Positions 26,898-35,016 are shown, counted from the stretch's first letter. The stretch is 47,220 bases of DNA from Candidatus Kaiserbacteria bacterium CG10_big_fil_rev_8_21_14_0_10_56_12 (GCA_002773355.1 PFBL01000020.1:1-47220); one strand, 5' to 3'. The notes: generated by a model not told the origin, from the letters alone. Numbers and translations: made by a program.

Positions 26898-28538
26898 CTA
26901 CATCTGCTCCGGTGTCGGGATGCCGAGGAGCGTGAGGCCGTTGGTCATCGTGTTGGCAAACGCTTGCGCCACGCGCTGCTTGTAGGCCTCCTCGGGGCTC
27001 CCGAGCACCTGCTCGCTGGCGTAGAAGGCATTCCACGCGGCGGCGAGCTCGGTGAGGTAGGTGAGCAAGAGGTTCGGCGCCAGCTCGCGCGCGGAGCGCG
27101 CGGCTACCTCGGGGTAATGCAGGATCACCCGCTCGATAGCGTAGGGCTCGCTCGGCTCATTGCTCCCCTTCTCGCCGTTGGTCGCGTAGGTGAGGATCTT
27201 CTTGGCGCGCACGAGCGCATATTGCAGATACGGCCCCGAGTCTCCCTCGAGCGAGAGCGACTTCTCAGTATCAAAGATGATGTCAGAGCCGGGTGCTTGG
27301 CGTAGCACCATATACTTGATCGCACCAACCGCCACCTGCTCGGCAATCAGTGGATCTTCGTTTTTCTCACTTGCGCGTTGTATGACGTTGTCGATAAACT
27401 CCGCGGCAGTGATCACATTGCCCTCGCGGGAGGACATCTTGCCTGAGGAGAGCTTCAAGAAGCCGGTCGCCACGTGCGTCGTCTTCTCTGCGAGAAGGGG
27501 CGCGAGCTCGCCAAGCGCCGCGAGCACGGTCTTGAAGCGCCCTGTCTGCTCATTACCGGTTACGATGATCACCTTATCTGAGGGCCAACGTTCCTCCTTT
27601 AAGAACGCGAGACCGATATCCTTGGTCTCGTAGGTCGGCGTGTGATGAGAGGTGACGAAGACCATCGTGTGCACTCCGTGCTTCTCGCCGTTGTAGATCA
27701 CCGCGCCGTCACTCCGTTCGAACACGCCCTTAGCCAGGCCGTCATGCACTACACGCAAGCCGATCTCTGTGGTATCGCTGTCAAAGAATTCGTAATCAAA
27801 ATGCGTGCCCAAGAGTGCCCAGATCCGCCGGAACTCCTCGACAGACACCTCGCGCCCCTTGCGCCAGAGCGCCATGAGCTCGGCATCGGTGCCGCCATAG
27901 ATCGCCTGGTTGAGCGCGTCGATCTCGGCCTGCACATGCGGGCCGCCCTCATAGGCCCCAGAGCCGGTCACATAGGCCTCGCCGATCTCCTTGGCCGTGG
28001 TGGGCTCGGTGATCCCGTTCTTGCGCAGGCCCCAGAGCGCCTTGGCGACATTGGGTCCGATATCCCCGCCAAAGGTGTCGCGAGCAATCGTCGCGTCGCT
28101 GTTCTCGATGAGGCGCGAGAGCGCCTCGCCCACGATCGTGCCCACGAGATGCCCCACGTGCATCTCCTTAAAGGCGTTCGGATTGCTGTACTCCACCATC
28201 ACCCGCTGACCTTCTTCATGACTCCCCCTTCCCCAATCCTCGCCCTGTGCAATGGCTTCAGCAATAGCGAGAGCCACCCCAGCACGCGACAATGTGATGT
28301 TGATAAATCCGCCTTTCGCGACTTCCACCTTCACTGCAAGATTACCCAATTCCTCTCGAACCGCAATGGCCACAGATTCCGCGAATTCTGCGCCAATATA
28401 TACAGCATAGTCGCCGAGTGACAGGTTCGGCGGTCGACGAATGATGGCCACTATTGACGACCCGCCCCCTGCAACGGCGATTCCATGGCCGATCGATGAT
28501 CGAATTCTATCTTCCATCAAACTGAGTTTATCAGACAT
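26898..28538 (-). CDS. argS: Arginyl-tRNA synthetase
   Basis: The 546-aa class I synthetase has the N-terminal Add-1-like domain (~1-105), the HIGH-type motif NPNAFKEMHVGHLVGTIVGEAL, the GEKHGVHTMVFVTSHHTPTY segment, and the KMSSREGN-type loop SSGKMSSREGNVI. The DALR anticodon domain ends TNGLTLLGIPTPEQM. The C-terminus matches the ArgRS pattern. A GAGGG ribosome-binding site precedes the ATG. Upstream lie a terminator (28598-28619) and the palindrome at 28648-28673, which may control it. Confidence 0.96.
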   Translation of the reverse strand: MSDKLSLMEDRIRSSIGHGIAVAGGGSSIVAIIRRPPNLSLGDYAVYIGAEFAESVAIAVREELGNLAVKVEVAKGGFINITLSRAGVALAIAEAIAQGEDWGRGSHEEGQRVMVEYSNPNAFKEMHVGHLVGTIVGEALSRLIENSDATIARDTFGGDIGPNVAKALWGLRKNGITEPTTAKEIGEAYVTGSGAYEGGPHVQAEIDALNQAIYGGTDAELMALWRKGREVSVEEFRRIWALLGTHFDYEFFDSDTTEIGLRVVHDGLAKGVFERSDGAVIYNGEKHGVHTMVFVTSHHTPTYETKDIGLAFLKEERWPSDKVIIVTGNEQTGRFKTVLAALGELAPLLAEKTTHVATGFLKLSSGKMSSREGNVITAAEFIDNVIQRASEKNEDPLIAEQVAVGAIKYMVLRQAPGSDIIFDTEKSLSLEGDSGPYLQYALVRAKKILTYATNGEKGSNEPSEPYAIERVILHYPEVAARSARELAPNLLLTYLTELAAAWNAFYASEQVLGSPEEAYKQRVAQAFANTMTNGLTLLGIPTPEQM

Positions 28539-28591
28539 TTTTCCCTCACGATATTCTTGAACTCGTACGGGAGCCTGTCGCGCAGAAAACG

Positions 28592-28619
28592 AAAAAAGGC
28601 CTCGCGCGATGCGGAGGCC
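28592..28619 (-). terminator. Terminator between the TrpR-like gene and argS
   Basis: The GGCCTC/GAGGCC stem with a 10-nt loop (28598-28619) is followed on the minus strand by TTTTTT (28592-28597). It could end the TrpR-like transcript or act as an attenuator in the argS leader. Confidence 0.75.
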
Positions 28620-28647
28620 CTGCGGTGGCCGCGTGAATAACCGCCCC

Positions 28648-28673
28648 GGCTGGTATGATATATCATACCAGCC
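28648..28673. promoter_or_regulatory. 26-bp perfect palindrome downstream of the TrpR-like gene
   Basis: The core TGGTATGATATATCATACCA (28651-28670) is flanked by GGC and GCC, which extend the symmetry to 26 bp. The same core is in tatD at 16362. It sits 43 bp past the TrpR-like stop and 110 bp before argS. Confidence 0.6.
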
Positions 28674-28715
28674 ACAGTGAGAGAGACAGCTTGGTGCTGT
28701 CGCACAGGCGCGTTG

Positions 28716-29138
28716 CTACTCAGCCAGTGATCCAAGAGATCGCCAGCGACCCTTCCCCAATCGAGGTGGCGCAACAATATGCAGTGCATTGATAAACGTA
28801 TAGATGGCCGTCTGATGCTTGAAATGCGCCGTGTACTTTCGTGCGTAAGCAGCAATTTTGTCATAATGCCCATCCTTTGTAGACCGCCATACGCGAACAA
28901 TTGTTTGGCGCGTGACGCCGAGGGTGTCCGCTATTTGTGTAAAGGAGTACCCGCGCACCAGTAGAACCACGATAGCGAGACGCTTCACGAGCATGACCCG
29001 CTCAGTTTGTGATAGTAACTCGTTCGCGAGCGCGCGGGCGTCACGTCTCGTCTGAGCCGCGGTAAGAAAAGTAATAAACTCATCGGCAAGTTCTGTTGCC
29101 ACCCCTTTCTTGAGTCGTTTGCTGGAAATGTGTGTCAT
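28716..29138 (-). CDS. TrpR-like (YerC/YecD family) transcriptional regulator
   Basis: The 140-aa protein has the Trp-repressor fold: helices LADEFITFLTAAQTRRDARALANELLSQTERVMLVKRLAIVVLLVRG and the helix-turn-helix YSFTQIADTLGVTRQTIVRVWRS. The family includes YerC/YecD. After the HTH it has a ~45-residue tail containing KYTAHFKHQTAIYTFINALH. I choose MTHISSKRLKKG (29138) as the start; a -10-like GACGAT lies 5 bases upstream, although an upstream TTG is in frame. A site resembling the 20-bp palindrome lies at 29168-29185 in its promoter region and one perfect copy follows the gene, which suggests autoregulation. Confidence 0.85.
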   Translation of the reverse strand: MTHISSKRLKKGVATELADEFITFLTAAQTRRDARALANELLSQTERVMLVKRLAIVVLLVRGYSFTQIADTLGVTRQTIVRVWRSTKDGHYDKIAAYARKYTAHFKHQTAIYTFINALHIVAPPRLGKGRWRSLGSLAE

Positions 29139-29167
29139 GATGCATCGTCGCAATTGATACGATCATT

Positions 29168-29185
29168 GATATGATCAATCATACC
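29168..29185. promoter_or_regulatory. Operator-like site before the TrpR-like gene
   Basis: GATATGATCAATCATACC matches 15 of the central 18 bases of the palindrome at 28651 and 16362. It lies 30-47 bp upstream of the start codon, a typical place for autorepression. An overlapping imperfect repeat (TTGATACGATCATTGAT) extends it. Confidence 0.5.
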
Positions 29186-29314
29186 AATTATCAAACAAAT
29201 CAAAAAATGCTTGCGTGAGGATTCCCACTATATGGAGTGGCCCGCACAAACGCAGGCCGAGAATGTTGTCGCGGGCATACTATTGATACAACCCTTCTCC
29301 AGACTGAGCCCCCA

Positions 29315-29333
29315 ACATAGGGCTACCCTATGT
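29315..29333. terminator. Hairpin after the AbrB-like gene
   Basis: ACATAGGG and CCCTATGT pair around a 3-nt loop directly downstream of the AbrB-like stop. No U-run follows on the minus strand; on the plus strand ATTTATTT follows. It is a weak terminator or a plus-strand one. Confidence 0.35.
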
Positions 29334-29335
29334 AT

Positions 29336-29524
29336 TTATTTCTTCCAATCCTTGATGAGGATGGTGCGGTTTTTGTGGTGGACGACCAGGGTGAGCTTTT
29401 GTCGCTCGCGCCAGCCGAACTCGCGGACAACGGCCGCCGGGAGCGAGACCGTGTAGCTGCGGCCACCGCCCGTCTTGGTGAGCGAGCGGATGTTTTCTTG
29501 CCCCGATTTCCTCCTGCCGGTCAT
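29336..29524 (-). CDS. AbrB/SpoVT-type DNA-binding protein
   Basis: The 62-aa protein has one swapped-hairpin AbrB domain: SLTKTGGGRSYTVSLPAAVVREFGWRERQKLTLVVHHKNRTILIKDW. Such proteins are transition-state regulators or MazE-like antitoxins. No toxin gene lies next to it, so a regulator is more likely. The first 12 residues are basic. An extended -10 TGG-TATACT (29531-29536 on the minus strand) lies 6 bases before the ATG, so transcription would start practically at the start codon. Confidence 0.8.
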   Translation of the reverse strand: MTGRRKSGQENIRSLTKTGGGRSYTVSLPAAVVREFGWRERQKLTLVVHHKNRTILIKDWKK

Positions 29525-29576
29525 GTCTCCAGTATACCATGCTCCTGAATTTGCTCCTGAACTAATTCATGAACAT

Positions 29577-29763
29577 AAAAAAGGCCTGCCGTAGGGGCAG
29601 ACCGCGAGGTAGTGCACAGAGGGTTGCGCAAATGCTGTAGAGCAAGGCTTGCGGGCGCTCTACAACATTCACTCTGTGCACCACCTGACGCCAACGTACA
29701 ACAGTACGAGCTAATTTGCAACTCAAACGATTCGGCGGTGGGGTCTGCTTGCGCAAGCGTGAG
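29577..29763 (-). ncRNA. Candidate structured RNA 1 of the tandem RNA locus
   Basis: On the minus strand a perfect TATAAT (29770-29775) precedes a ~187-nt stretch without a convincing reading frame. The stretch has a 14-bp stem (29672-29685 with 29608-29621), then a 13-bp stem (29657-29669 with 29631-29643) stacked on it across an asymmetric internal loop. It ends in a terminator hairpin (29583-29603, GGTCTGCC/GGCAGGCC) and TTTTTT. A long rod with an internal bulge recalls 6S RNA, but I cannot confirm that family. Confidence 0.6.
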
Positions 29764-29780
29764 CCGCGAATTATACCGGA

Positions 29781-29960
29781 AAAGAAAAGGCCCACGCGAC
29801 GTGCGGGCCGAGAGAGTCGCGAGATGGATGCCATGATGGTCTATCCGGGTTCGCCGACTGGCTGGCGTGCCAGCCGGCGGGACACTAACCTCCCTCTCGC
29901 GACTCGTGAGCACTCTACGCCACGTGCTCTCGCTCCGCAATGTGCGTGGGCCGAAACTGT
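29781..29960 (-). ncRNA. Candidate structured RNA 2 of the tandem RNA locus
   Basis: The minus-strand segment is closed by a perfect 9-bp stem GGCCCACGC / GCGTGGGCC (29944-29952 with 29789-29797). Inside are a 6-bp hairpin GAGCAC/GTGCTC (29908-29929), an 11-bp stem (29895-29905 with 29814-29824) and an apical GGCTGGC/GCCAGCC hairpin. The 3' arm can also pair locally as a terminator hairpin followed by TTTTCTTTT. A TAGAGC -10-like hexamer lies just upstream. No family is recognised. Confidence 0.55.
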
Positions 29961-29969
29961 GAGCTCTAC

Positions 29970-30125
29970 AAAAAGAAAGATCCGCCGAGGGCAGATCTTG
30001 TAGGGGCGGTGGTGGTGCCGTCTGAGCACAGTCCGGACAAATAACAAATAGCGTCGCGGAGTAGCATTTCGCCGCCGAGGGGTATGGGGCCCCTTCACGG
30101 CCTCTCTCGTGCACCACCACCGCCA
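29970..30125 (-). ncRNA. Candidate structured RNA 3 of the tandem RNA locus
   Basis: The expected transcript start (~30125) coincides with the first base of a perfect 14-bp closing stem, GGCGGTGGTGGTGC (30111-30124) with its complement (30005-30018). The ~90 nt inside include an AGGGG/CCCCT hairpin flanked by GCCG/CGGC. A 9-bp terminator hairpin (29978-29998) and TTTCTTTTT end it. Promoter, closed structure and terminator fit together, making it the best-supported RNA of the three. It might be a 6S-like RNA or something new. Confidence 0.65.
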
Positions 30126-30131
30126 GGCAAT

Positions 30132-30160
30132 ACTCTACACGATCTCCGCCCGCTCTGCAA
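30132..30160 (-). promoter_or_regulatory. Promoter of structured RNA 3
   Basis: TTGCAG (30155-30160) and TAGAGT (30132-30137) on the minus strand are 17 bp apart. The start point would be the first base of the 14-bp closing stem. The -35 directly abuts the glyA stop codon. Confidence 0.55.
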
Positions 30161-31417
30161 CTAGAACCTCTCGTGGATCGGGTGGGCGCGCGCGATAGCA
30201 ATCACCTCCTCCTTGGCGCGCGGCGGCGGCGTCTTCTTGGTGAGCACCTCGAGCATGAGCTCTGCGACTCGACGCGAGTCGGCCTCCGTAAGCCCCCGCG
30301 TAGTCATCGCGGGCGTGCCGAAGCGGATCCCTGACGGGTCCATGGGCCTGCGCGGGTCGTTGGCAATCATATTTTTATTCAAAGTGATCCCCGCTTCGTC
30401 GAGCAGTTTCTCTGCCTCATCTCCGGTTACTCCAAGCGAGCCATACACATCGGCCAAGATGAGGTGATTGCTTGTCCCGCCGGTAATCATACGCACGTTG
30501 CCCGCCTTATACACGTCTGCCATCGCGGCGGCGTTAGCTACGACTTGGCTCGCATACGTCTTAAACGATGGCTGTAACGCCTCCTTGAAGCTCACGGCCT
30601 TGGCCGCGATCTGGTGCATGTGTGGCCCGCCCTGGAGGCCCGGGAAGAGCGTCTTGTCGATTCGCTTAGCAAGGTCCTCGGAGTCGCGGGTGAGGATCAT
30701 CCCGCCGCGCGGGCCGCGCAGGGTCTTGTGCGTCGTGGTGGTCATGAGATCGAAGCCGTAGTCGAACGGATTCTTCGCCGCGCCGCCCGCGATAAGGCCC
30801 GCGATGTGTGCGATATCCATCACCGCGACCGCCCCCACCTCGCGCGCGATATCGACAAACTTCGCGTAGTCGAGCTCACGCGGATACGCTGAGTAGCCCG
30901 CGAGGACAATCTTAGGCTTGATCTCCTTGGCCGTCTTGCGCATCTGGTCATAGTCGATCTCGCCGGTCTCGATGTCCTTCATCTTGTAGCGGACGAAGTT
31001 GAAGATCTTGGTGAGGTAGGTCACCGGGTGGCCGTGCGTGAGGTGCCCGCCGTGGCTGAGATCCATACCGAGGATCGTGTCGCCCGGCTCGAGGAGCGCG
31101 AAGTACATCGCGATGTTCGCATTGGCGCCACCCAAGGGCTGGACGTTTGCATACACGGCATTGAAGAGCCTCTTCGCGCGGTCGATTGCAAGCACCTCCA
31201 CCTTGTCAGTGAACTCTTGGCCGCCGTAGTAGCGCTTGCCCGGATAGCCCTCGGAGTATTTATTGGTGAGCGAGGAGGCCATGGCCTCCTTAACCGCGCG
31301 TGAGACATAGTTCTCGCTCGGTATCAGCTCGAGGCCATCGGCCTCGCGCTTGTCCTCGCCCACAAGAGCCTCATATATCTCAGTATCTTGTTCGTATATG
31401 TGTGAGTAGAAATCCAT
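30161..31417 (-). CDS. glyA: Serine hydroxymethyltransferase
   Basis: The 418-aa PLP enzyme has LELIPSENYVSRAVKEAMAS, YPGKRYYGGQEFTDKVEVLA, the PLP-lysine motif TTTTHKTLRGPRGGMIL, and RFGTPAMTTRGLTEAD. It makes glycine and 5,10-methylene-tetrahydrofolate from serine, the methyl donor for ThyA, encoded divergently 56 bp away. I choose MDFYSHIYEQD (31417) as the start. A -10-like TACAAT (31435-31440) leaves no room for the upstream in-frame codon. The gene is followed at once by the promoter of structured RNA 3. Confidence 0.97.
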   Translation of the reverse strand: MDFYSHIYEQDTEIYEALVGEDKREADGLELIPSENYVSRAVKEAMASSLTNKYSEGYPGKRYYGGQEFTDKVEVLAIDRAKRLFNAVYANVQPLGGANANIAMYFALLEPGDTILGMDLSHGGHLTHGHPVTYLTKIFNFVRYKMKDIETGEIDYDQMRKTAKEIKPKIVLAGYSAYPRELDYAKFVDIAREVGAVAVMDIAHIAGLIAGGAAKNPFDYGFDLMTTTTHKTLRGPRGGMILTRDSEDLAKRIDKTLFPGLQGGPHMHQIAAKAVSFKEALQPSFKTYASQVVANAAAMADVYKAGNVRMITGGTSNHLILADVYGSLGVTGDEAEKLLDEAGITLNKNMIANDPRRPMDPSGIRFGTPAMTTRGLTEADSRRVAELMLEVLTKKTPPPRAKEEVIAIARAHPIHERF

Positions 31418-31472
31418 CGTGAGGGTATAGGTCGATTGTATCACCAGAGAGCAAATAGAGTATCATGGGATC

Positions 31473-32363
31473 ATGAAGCCCTACGCCGAGCGCACTCCCG
31501 ACTACCAGTATCACCAACTGCTCGAACGCATTATGAACGAGGGCCGAGACATCATGCCTATACACGGCATCGGTGCGCGCTCGATTGTCGGACACCAGAT
31601 CCGCTACAACCTCGAGAACGGCTTCCCACTCATGACCGAGCGCGACCTCGCGCGTACCTTGCCGGGCGCTCTCGGAGAGCATATCGGGTTCCTCAACGGT
31701 GCACGAACACTCGACGAGCTCAAGAAATATGGCATGCCTGCCGTCTTCTGGGATCGGTGGGTGACCAAGGAGAAGTGCGCCGACTTCGGCCTGCCGGAGG
31801 GTGACCTCGGTGACGGATCATACGGTGCCGCGTGGGGGAGCTTCCCCACCAAGGAGAGTGAACCCTTTAACCAGATCGCGCATGTCGTCCAGCAGATACA
31901 AGAGCGCCCCTATCTACGGACGCACTTCGTCTCTCCGTGGATACCGCAGTACACGATTCAACATGAGGGCCTCGCCCGCAAAGTGGTGGTAGCGCCCTGT
32001 CACGGATGGATCCATATACTCGCCTACCCTGACAAGAAGGAGCTCACGATCCACCACTTCCAGCGGAGCGCAGACGTGCCGATCGGGGTTGTCTCAAATA
32101 TCGTCCAGTATGCCGCATTTGGTATGATGCTCGCACAAGTTATTGGGTACAAAATGACAGAACTGGTCCACACATTCTCAGACGCTCACATCTACCACAA
32201 CCAGTTTGATGCAGTGAAAGAGCTCCTCGCCCGCGAGCCGCGACCCTTCCCCACTCTCGTGCTCGATCCGTCGATCAAAAATATCTTCGACTTCCGCCCT
32301 TCTCACTTCATCCTCTCTGGGTATGACCCGCACCCCAAGATGGTGATCCCTACGGCGATTTAA
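31473..32363 (+). CDS. thyA: Thymidylate synthase
   Basis: The 296-aa protein carries the ThyA catalytic cysteine in VVAPCHGWIHIL, then HHFQRSADVPIGVVSNIVQYAAF, and SDAHIYHNQFDAVKELLAR. It turns dUMP into dTMP using methylene-tetrahydrofolate and produces dihydrofolate, which FolA (35096) recycles. A -10-like TAGAGT (31456-31461) lies 11 bases before the ATG. The HIT gene follows after 2 bp. glyA is divergent, so the two share a short promoter region. Confidence 0.96.
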   Translation: MKPYAERTPDYQYHQLLERIMNEGRDIMPIHGIGARSIVGHQIRYNLENGFPLMTERDLARTLPGALGEHIGFLNGARTLDELKKYGMPAVFWDRWVTKEKCADFGLPEGDLGDGSYGAAWGSFPTKESEPFNQIAHVVQQIQERPYLRTHFVSPWIPQYTIQHEGLARKVVVAPCHGWIHILAYPDKKELTIHHFQRSADVPIGVVSNIVQYAAFGMMLAQVIGYKMTELVHTFSDAHIYHNQFDAVKELLAREPRPFPTLVLDPSIKNIFDFRPSHFILSGYDPHPKMVIPTAI

Positions 32364-32365
32364 CT

Positions 32366-32842
32366 ATGGGTGCCAAGAGAACATTTGTTGACCTAGATGC
32401 CGCAGGACCGCGCCACGAGTATCGAGCGATCCTCGCAAAGATAAAAAAAGACGCGGTGTGCCCTTTTTGCCCTCAAAACTTCAAGTATCACACGCGGCCC
32501 ATCCTGCACGAGACCAGGCACTGGCTCAGCACCGAGAACTTCGCGCCGTATATCGGCACCAAACACCAATTCCTCCTTCTGCACAAGAAGCATATCGAAC
32601 ACCTCACCGAGATGTCGCCCGCGGCGTGGGGCGAGCTCCTCAAGCATGCTCAGTGGCTCTGTAAAAAATACGACCTCCCGGCCGGGAGTATCTTCATGCG
32701 ATTTGGAGACGTCAAGTATACGAACGCCAGTGTCGCCCACTTGCACGCCCAGCTCCTCATCGGGACCAAACGCGCCAAGAAGACGTTCCCGATTGCGCCT
32801 CCGCTTGGCTTCAGTACGAAGCCCTATATCCCAAAAAAGTAG
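32366..32842 (+). CDS. HIT-family protein
   Basis: The 158-aa protein has CPFCPQNFKYHTR near residues 31-43 and the histidine-triad region SVAHLHAQLLIG, a variant of H-x-H-x-H with Gln in the last place. HIT proteins are nucleotide hydrolases or transferases acting on nucleotide phosphates; a Gln at the end is typical of the GalT-like branch. It is 2 bp downstream of thyA and surely co-transcribed. A second, different HIT-like protein is encoded at 34384. Confidence 0.8.
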   Translation: MGAKRTFVDLDAAGPRHEYRAILAKIKKDAVCPFCPQNFKYHTRPILHETRHWLSTENFAPYIGTKHQFLLLHKKHIEHLTEMSPAAWGELLKHAQWLCKKYDLPAGSIFMRFGDVKYTNASVAHLHAQLLIGTKRAKKTFPIAPPLGFSTKPYIPKK

Positions 32843-33703
32843 CTACGCGGTCTGTACGCGCACAATCTCGACTCCTGCCGCCTTGAATATATACTCGGCA
32901 TCGAGTCGCGAGTACCCTTGCGCATAGTACACGCGCGTGATGCCGCTCCGTGCGATGAGTCTGGCACAGTTCGCGCATGGAAACGTGGTGACGAAGAGTT
33001 CGGCTCCCTTGAGAGAGACGCCGTCCCGCGCGGCCTGGGCAATCAGGTCCGCCTCGGCATGAATCGAAAGATAGATCTCAGGGTGCTCTCCTGCATTAAA
33101 GTTCGAGCGGGGATCTCCCATCATCCCCGTCGTTCCACTATGCGGCAGGTGCCGGTTATGTGCTCTAAGTACAACCTTCGCGCCTTTTACAAGTACCGCA
33201 CCGACTTGCCGCCACCAATCGGGGCTGTGCGTCGCCTCACGCGCGGCCTCGCGCAATCGCTTGAGATCTTGCGCGCGGTGCGATACCACACGGTTGGGAG
33301 CAACAATGTGTTCGGTCGTGGAGATCATCTTGTCCCAGCGCAGGAACACACTCGCATACGTGACCTTACGGCGGATGAGGAATTTCTTGGCAAAATCGTG
33401 CGACACGTCCTCATCGGGGAGGATGAACGTGGTGTACGGCTTGAGCGTTTCGCGCACGTTCGCCTTCTCGAGCACGTGCACCTCATTACCCAACCAAAGG
33501 CTCTCGAGTGCCTTGGCCGCGTCCTGCGGAGAAAGCGCTCGTATGTCTCGATCGAGGTTCGGCGTCAGGGTGCGGAGGCTATTGCCAAGCACATATAGGT
33601 CGGCCTTGGGGTACGCCGCAAAAAATGCCCTGTACCCTGCGTGGAGCGCGGGGACATAGGCAACCACAGCGCTATTCGCCTTTGATTTTTTTGAGTGCAT
33701 GTT
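32843..33703 (-). CDS. dCMP deaminase-like protein with extra N-terminal domain
   Basis: The 286-aa protein ends with a cytidine/deoxycytidylate deaminase domain: QVGAVLVKGAKVVLRAHNRH, the zinc/proton-shuttle motif HAEADLI, and TTFPCANCARLIARSGITRVYYAQGY, as in dCMP deaminases. The first ~140 residues (VVAYVPALHAGYRAFFAAYP..., ILPDEDVSHDFAKK, VFLRWDK) form a domain I do not recognise. The pairing is consistent with supplying dUMP for ThyA nearby. The start at MHSKKSK overlaps the upstream gene by 32 bases; a GTG just after that gene's stop is an alternative start. Confidence 0.82.
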   Translation of the reverse strand, partial: NMHSKKSKANSAVVAYVPALHAGYRAFFAAYPKADLYVLGNSLRTLTPNLDRDIRALSPQDAAKALESLWLGNEVHVLEKANVRETLKPYTTFILPDEDVSHDFAKKFLIRRKVTYASVFLRWDKMISTTEHIVAPNRVVSHRAQDLKRLREAAREATHSPDWWRQVGAVLVKGAKVVLRAHNRHLPHSGTTGMMGDPRSNFNAGEHPEIYLSIHAEADLIAQAARDGVSLKGAELFVTTFPCANCARLIARSGITRVYYAQGYSRLDAEYIFKAAGVEIVRVQTA

Positions 33704-34286
33704 TGACGGTGTCTGGCATCCCACGCATCACCTCGCGCGCAAAATCTTCTGCACCGGCAATCGTGAGGAGACGTATCCGCCCCGTCGTAGTGGTCGACGC
33801 CTGCGGTGGCAGAGTTACGATCTTGCCGCAGACCTTTTTGTATATGGCGATCTCCTTCTTGCCAAAATCGCTCGTGGAGGTTGAAGTGACAAGCACGTCT
33901 GGCCGCACCGTCTCGATCAGCTTGCCCATACTCTGATTGGCCTCGCGCATGGCGATGATACTCACGTGTCGTAGGTGGGCGAGCATGTTAACGCGCTCCT
34001 TTTGCGGCACGATCGGCCGCGATGGCCCTTTGCGCTGCTTCGTAAGCTCGTCTGAATCGATACCGACAATAAGTATGTCCCCGTATGAGAGAGCGGCTTC
34101 GAGATAGCGCGCATGTCCTTCGTGGATCATGTCGTAGACGCCCTGCGTGAGCACAATGCGGTAGCCCATGCGCTTTAAATCTTCGACAACGCGCTTGAGC
34201 TCCCCAAAATCTGGGATGAACCGGTCTTTCAGATTCGAGCCGGGAGACAAAATGTGCTTAATCTTGATTGGCGTAGGGCCTTTCAT
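33672..34286 (-). CDS. Cytidylyltransferase-like nucleotidyltransferase
   Basis: The 204-aa protein has the nucleotidyltransferase fold with TQGVYDMIHEGHARYLEAALSYGDILIVGID (H-x-G-H motif), the loop RPIVPQKERVNMLAHLRHV, and a STTTTGRIR motif in place of ISTT-x-R. It resembles the RfaE/HldE nucleotidyltransferase domain and cytidylyltransferases. The substrate is unknown. I choose MKGPTPIKIKH (34286) as the start, since the longer frame has an atypical Cys/Pro-rich beginning. It overlaps and probably couples to the deaminase-like gene. Confidence 0.78.
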   Translation of the reverse strand: MKGPTPIKIKHILSPGSNLKDRFIPDFGELKRVVEDLKRMGYRIVLTQGVYDMIHEGHARYLEAALSYGDILIVGIDSDELTKQRKGPSRPIVPQKERVNMLAHLRHVSIIAMREANQSMGKLIETVRPDVLVTSTSTSDFGKKEIAIYKKVCGKIVTLPPQASTTTTGRIRLLTIAGAEDFAREVMRGMPDTVKHALKKIKGE

Positions 34287-34383
34287 GCCGCTATGAAAGC
34301 ACGCTGACGAGCGCTTTGCAAAAGGAGCGCCAACGCGGTAGGGTAGCCGATGGAAAGTCCCCACCCAGGGGCAAGGAGCACCG

Positions 34384-35016
34384 GTGCAAACTTTGTACAA
34401 TGAAATCATCGGGCTGCCGAGGACGTATCCGGGCCTTGCGGCCCTGCGACCCCAGGTGGTCTATCTTGTGGGCTGTAGGCAATTCAACCAGTTCTGCTGT
34501 ACGTGGCGGGCGCTGGTCGATCCGGACACGTTCTGTCCGTTCTGCCCGACGGAGCTCGAGCGGCGCGAACGAACGCCTCTCCGTGTGTGCGCAGGGTGGA
34601 TGGTTCTCGAGAACGAGTTCCCCCGTCCCGACGTCGAGAAGATGCTGCTCATCGTCCCCAAGCGGCACCTACTGAGCGCCGCGGATCTCACCGACGAAGA
34701 CGGCATGAACATCGTCTACCTGTGGACCGTCTGCATGCGCGAGCTCGACTGCGCGGGAGGGGCGTTCATCGGACGCTTCGGCGATCCGCGTGTTCACGCG
34801 GGCACGGTCCCGCACATCCACGCGAACGTCATCGTCCCGAGGCGCGAGAGCGGCATGAGTGTCCCGCTCGCGAAGCTCGTCGACGGGGAATACGGCCACA
34901 GGGAGGACTACGCACGTCTCCGCCAGTTCGCGAGTATCCTGGATGGACGCGGCGTCGAATGGCTGTTCTCCGAGGAGGGTGTCCGCGAGACACAGCCGGC
35001 GATTGCGAGAACGTGA
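34384..35016 (+). CDS. Second HIT-like protein, compositionally distinct
   Basis: The 210-aa protein has DTFCPFCPTELERRERTPLR, LLIVPKRHLLSAADLTDEDG and the histidine-triad motif VPHIHANVIVP. The start is GTG, with a clear AAGGAG Shine-Dalgarno (34373-34378) 5 bases upstream. Codon choice (CTG, CCG, CGG) and SD use differ from most neighbours and resemble dnaA in this window. It ends in a strong terminator and precedes folA. It may have been acquired or may belong to another expression class. Confidence 0.75.
   Translation: MQTLYNEIIGLPRTYPGLAALRPQVVYLVGCRQFNQFCCTWRALVDPDTFCPFCPTELERRERTPLRVCAGWMVLENEFPRPDVEKMLLIVPKRHLLSAADLTDEDGMNIVYLWTVCMRELDCAGGAFIGRFGDPRVHAGTVPHIHANVIVPRRESGMSVPLAKLVDGEYGHREDYARLRQFASILDGRGVEWLFSEEGVRETQPAIART

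Noticed and set aside
16599-28538. T-box riboswitches before metG, glyS, ileS, argS
   Set aside because: The upstream gaps are too short or leaderless, and no T-box sequence with antiterminator is visible.
29577-30125. tmRNA, RNase P RNA or SRP RNA in the tandem RNA locus
   Set aside because: The lengths are too short for RNase P, there is no tRNA-like end with a tag frame for tmRNA, and the GGAAGCAGC-type SRP tetraloop region is absent.
29521-30201. 226-codon frame on the minus strand
   Set aside because: It runs across three structured modules with terminators and overlaps the end of glyA. Its Arg/Cys/Ser-rich translation has no domain, so the RNA interpretation fits better.
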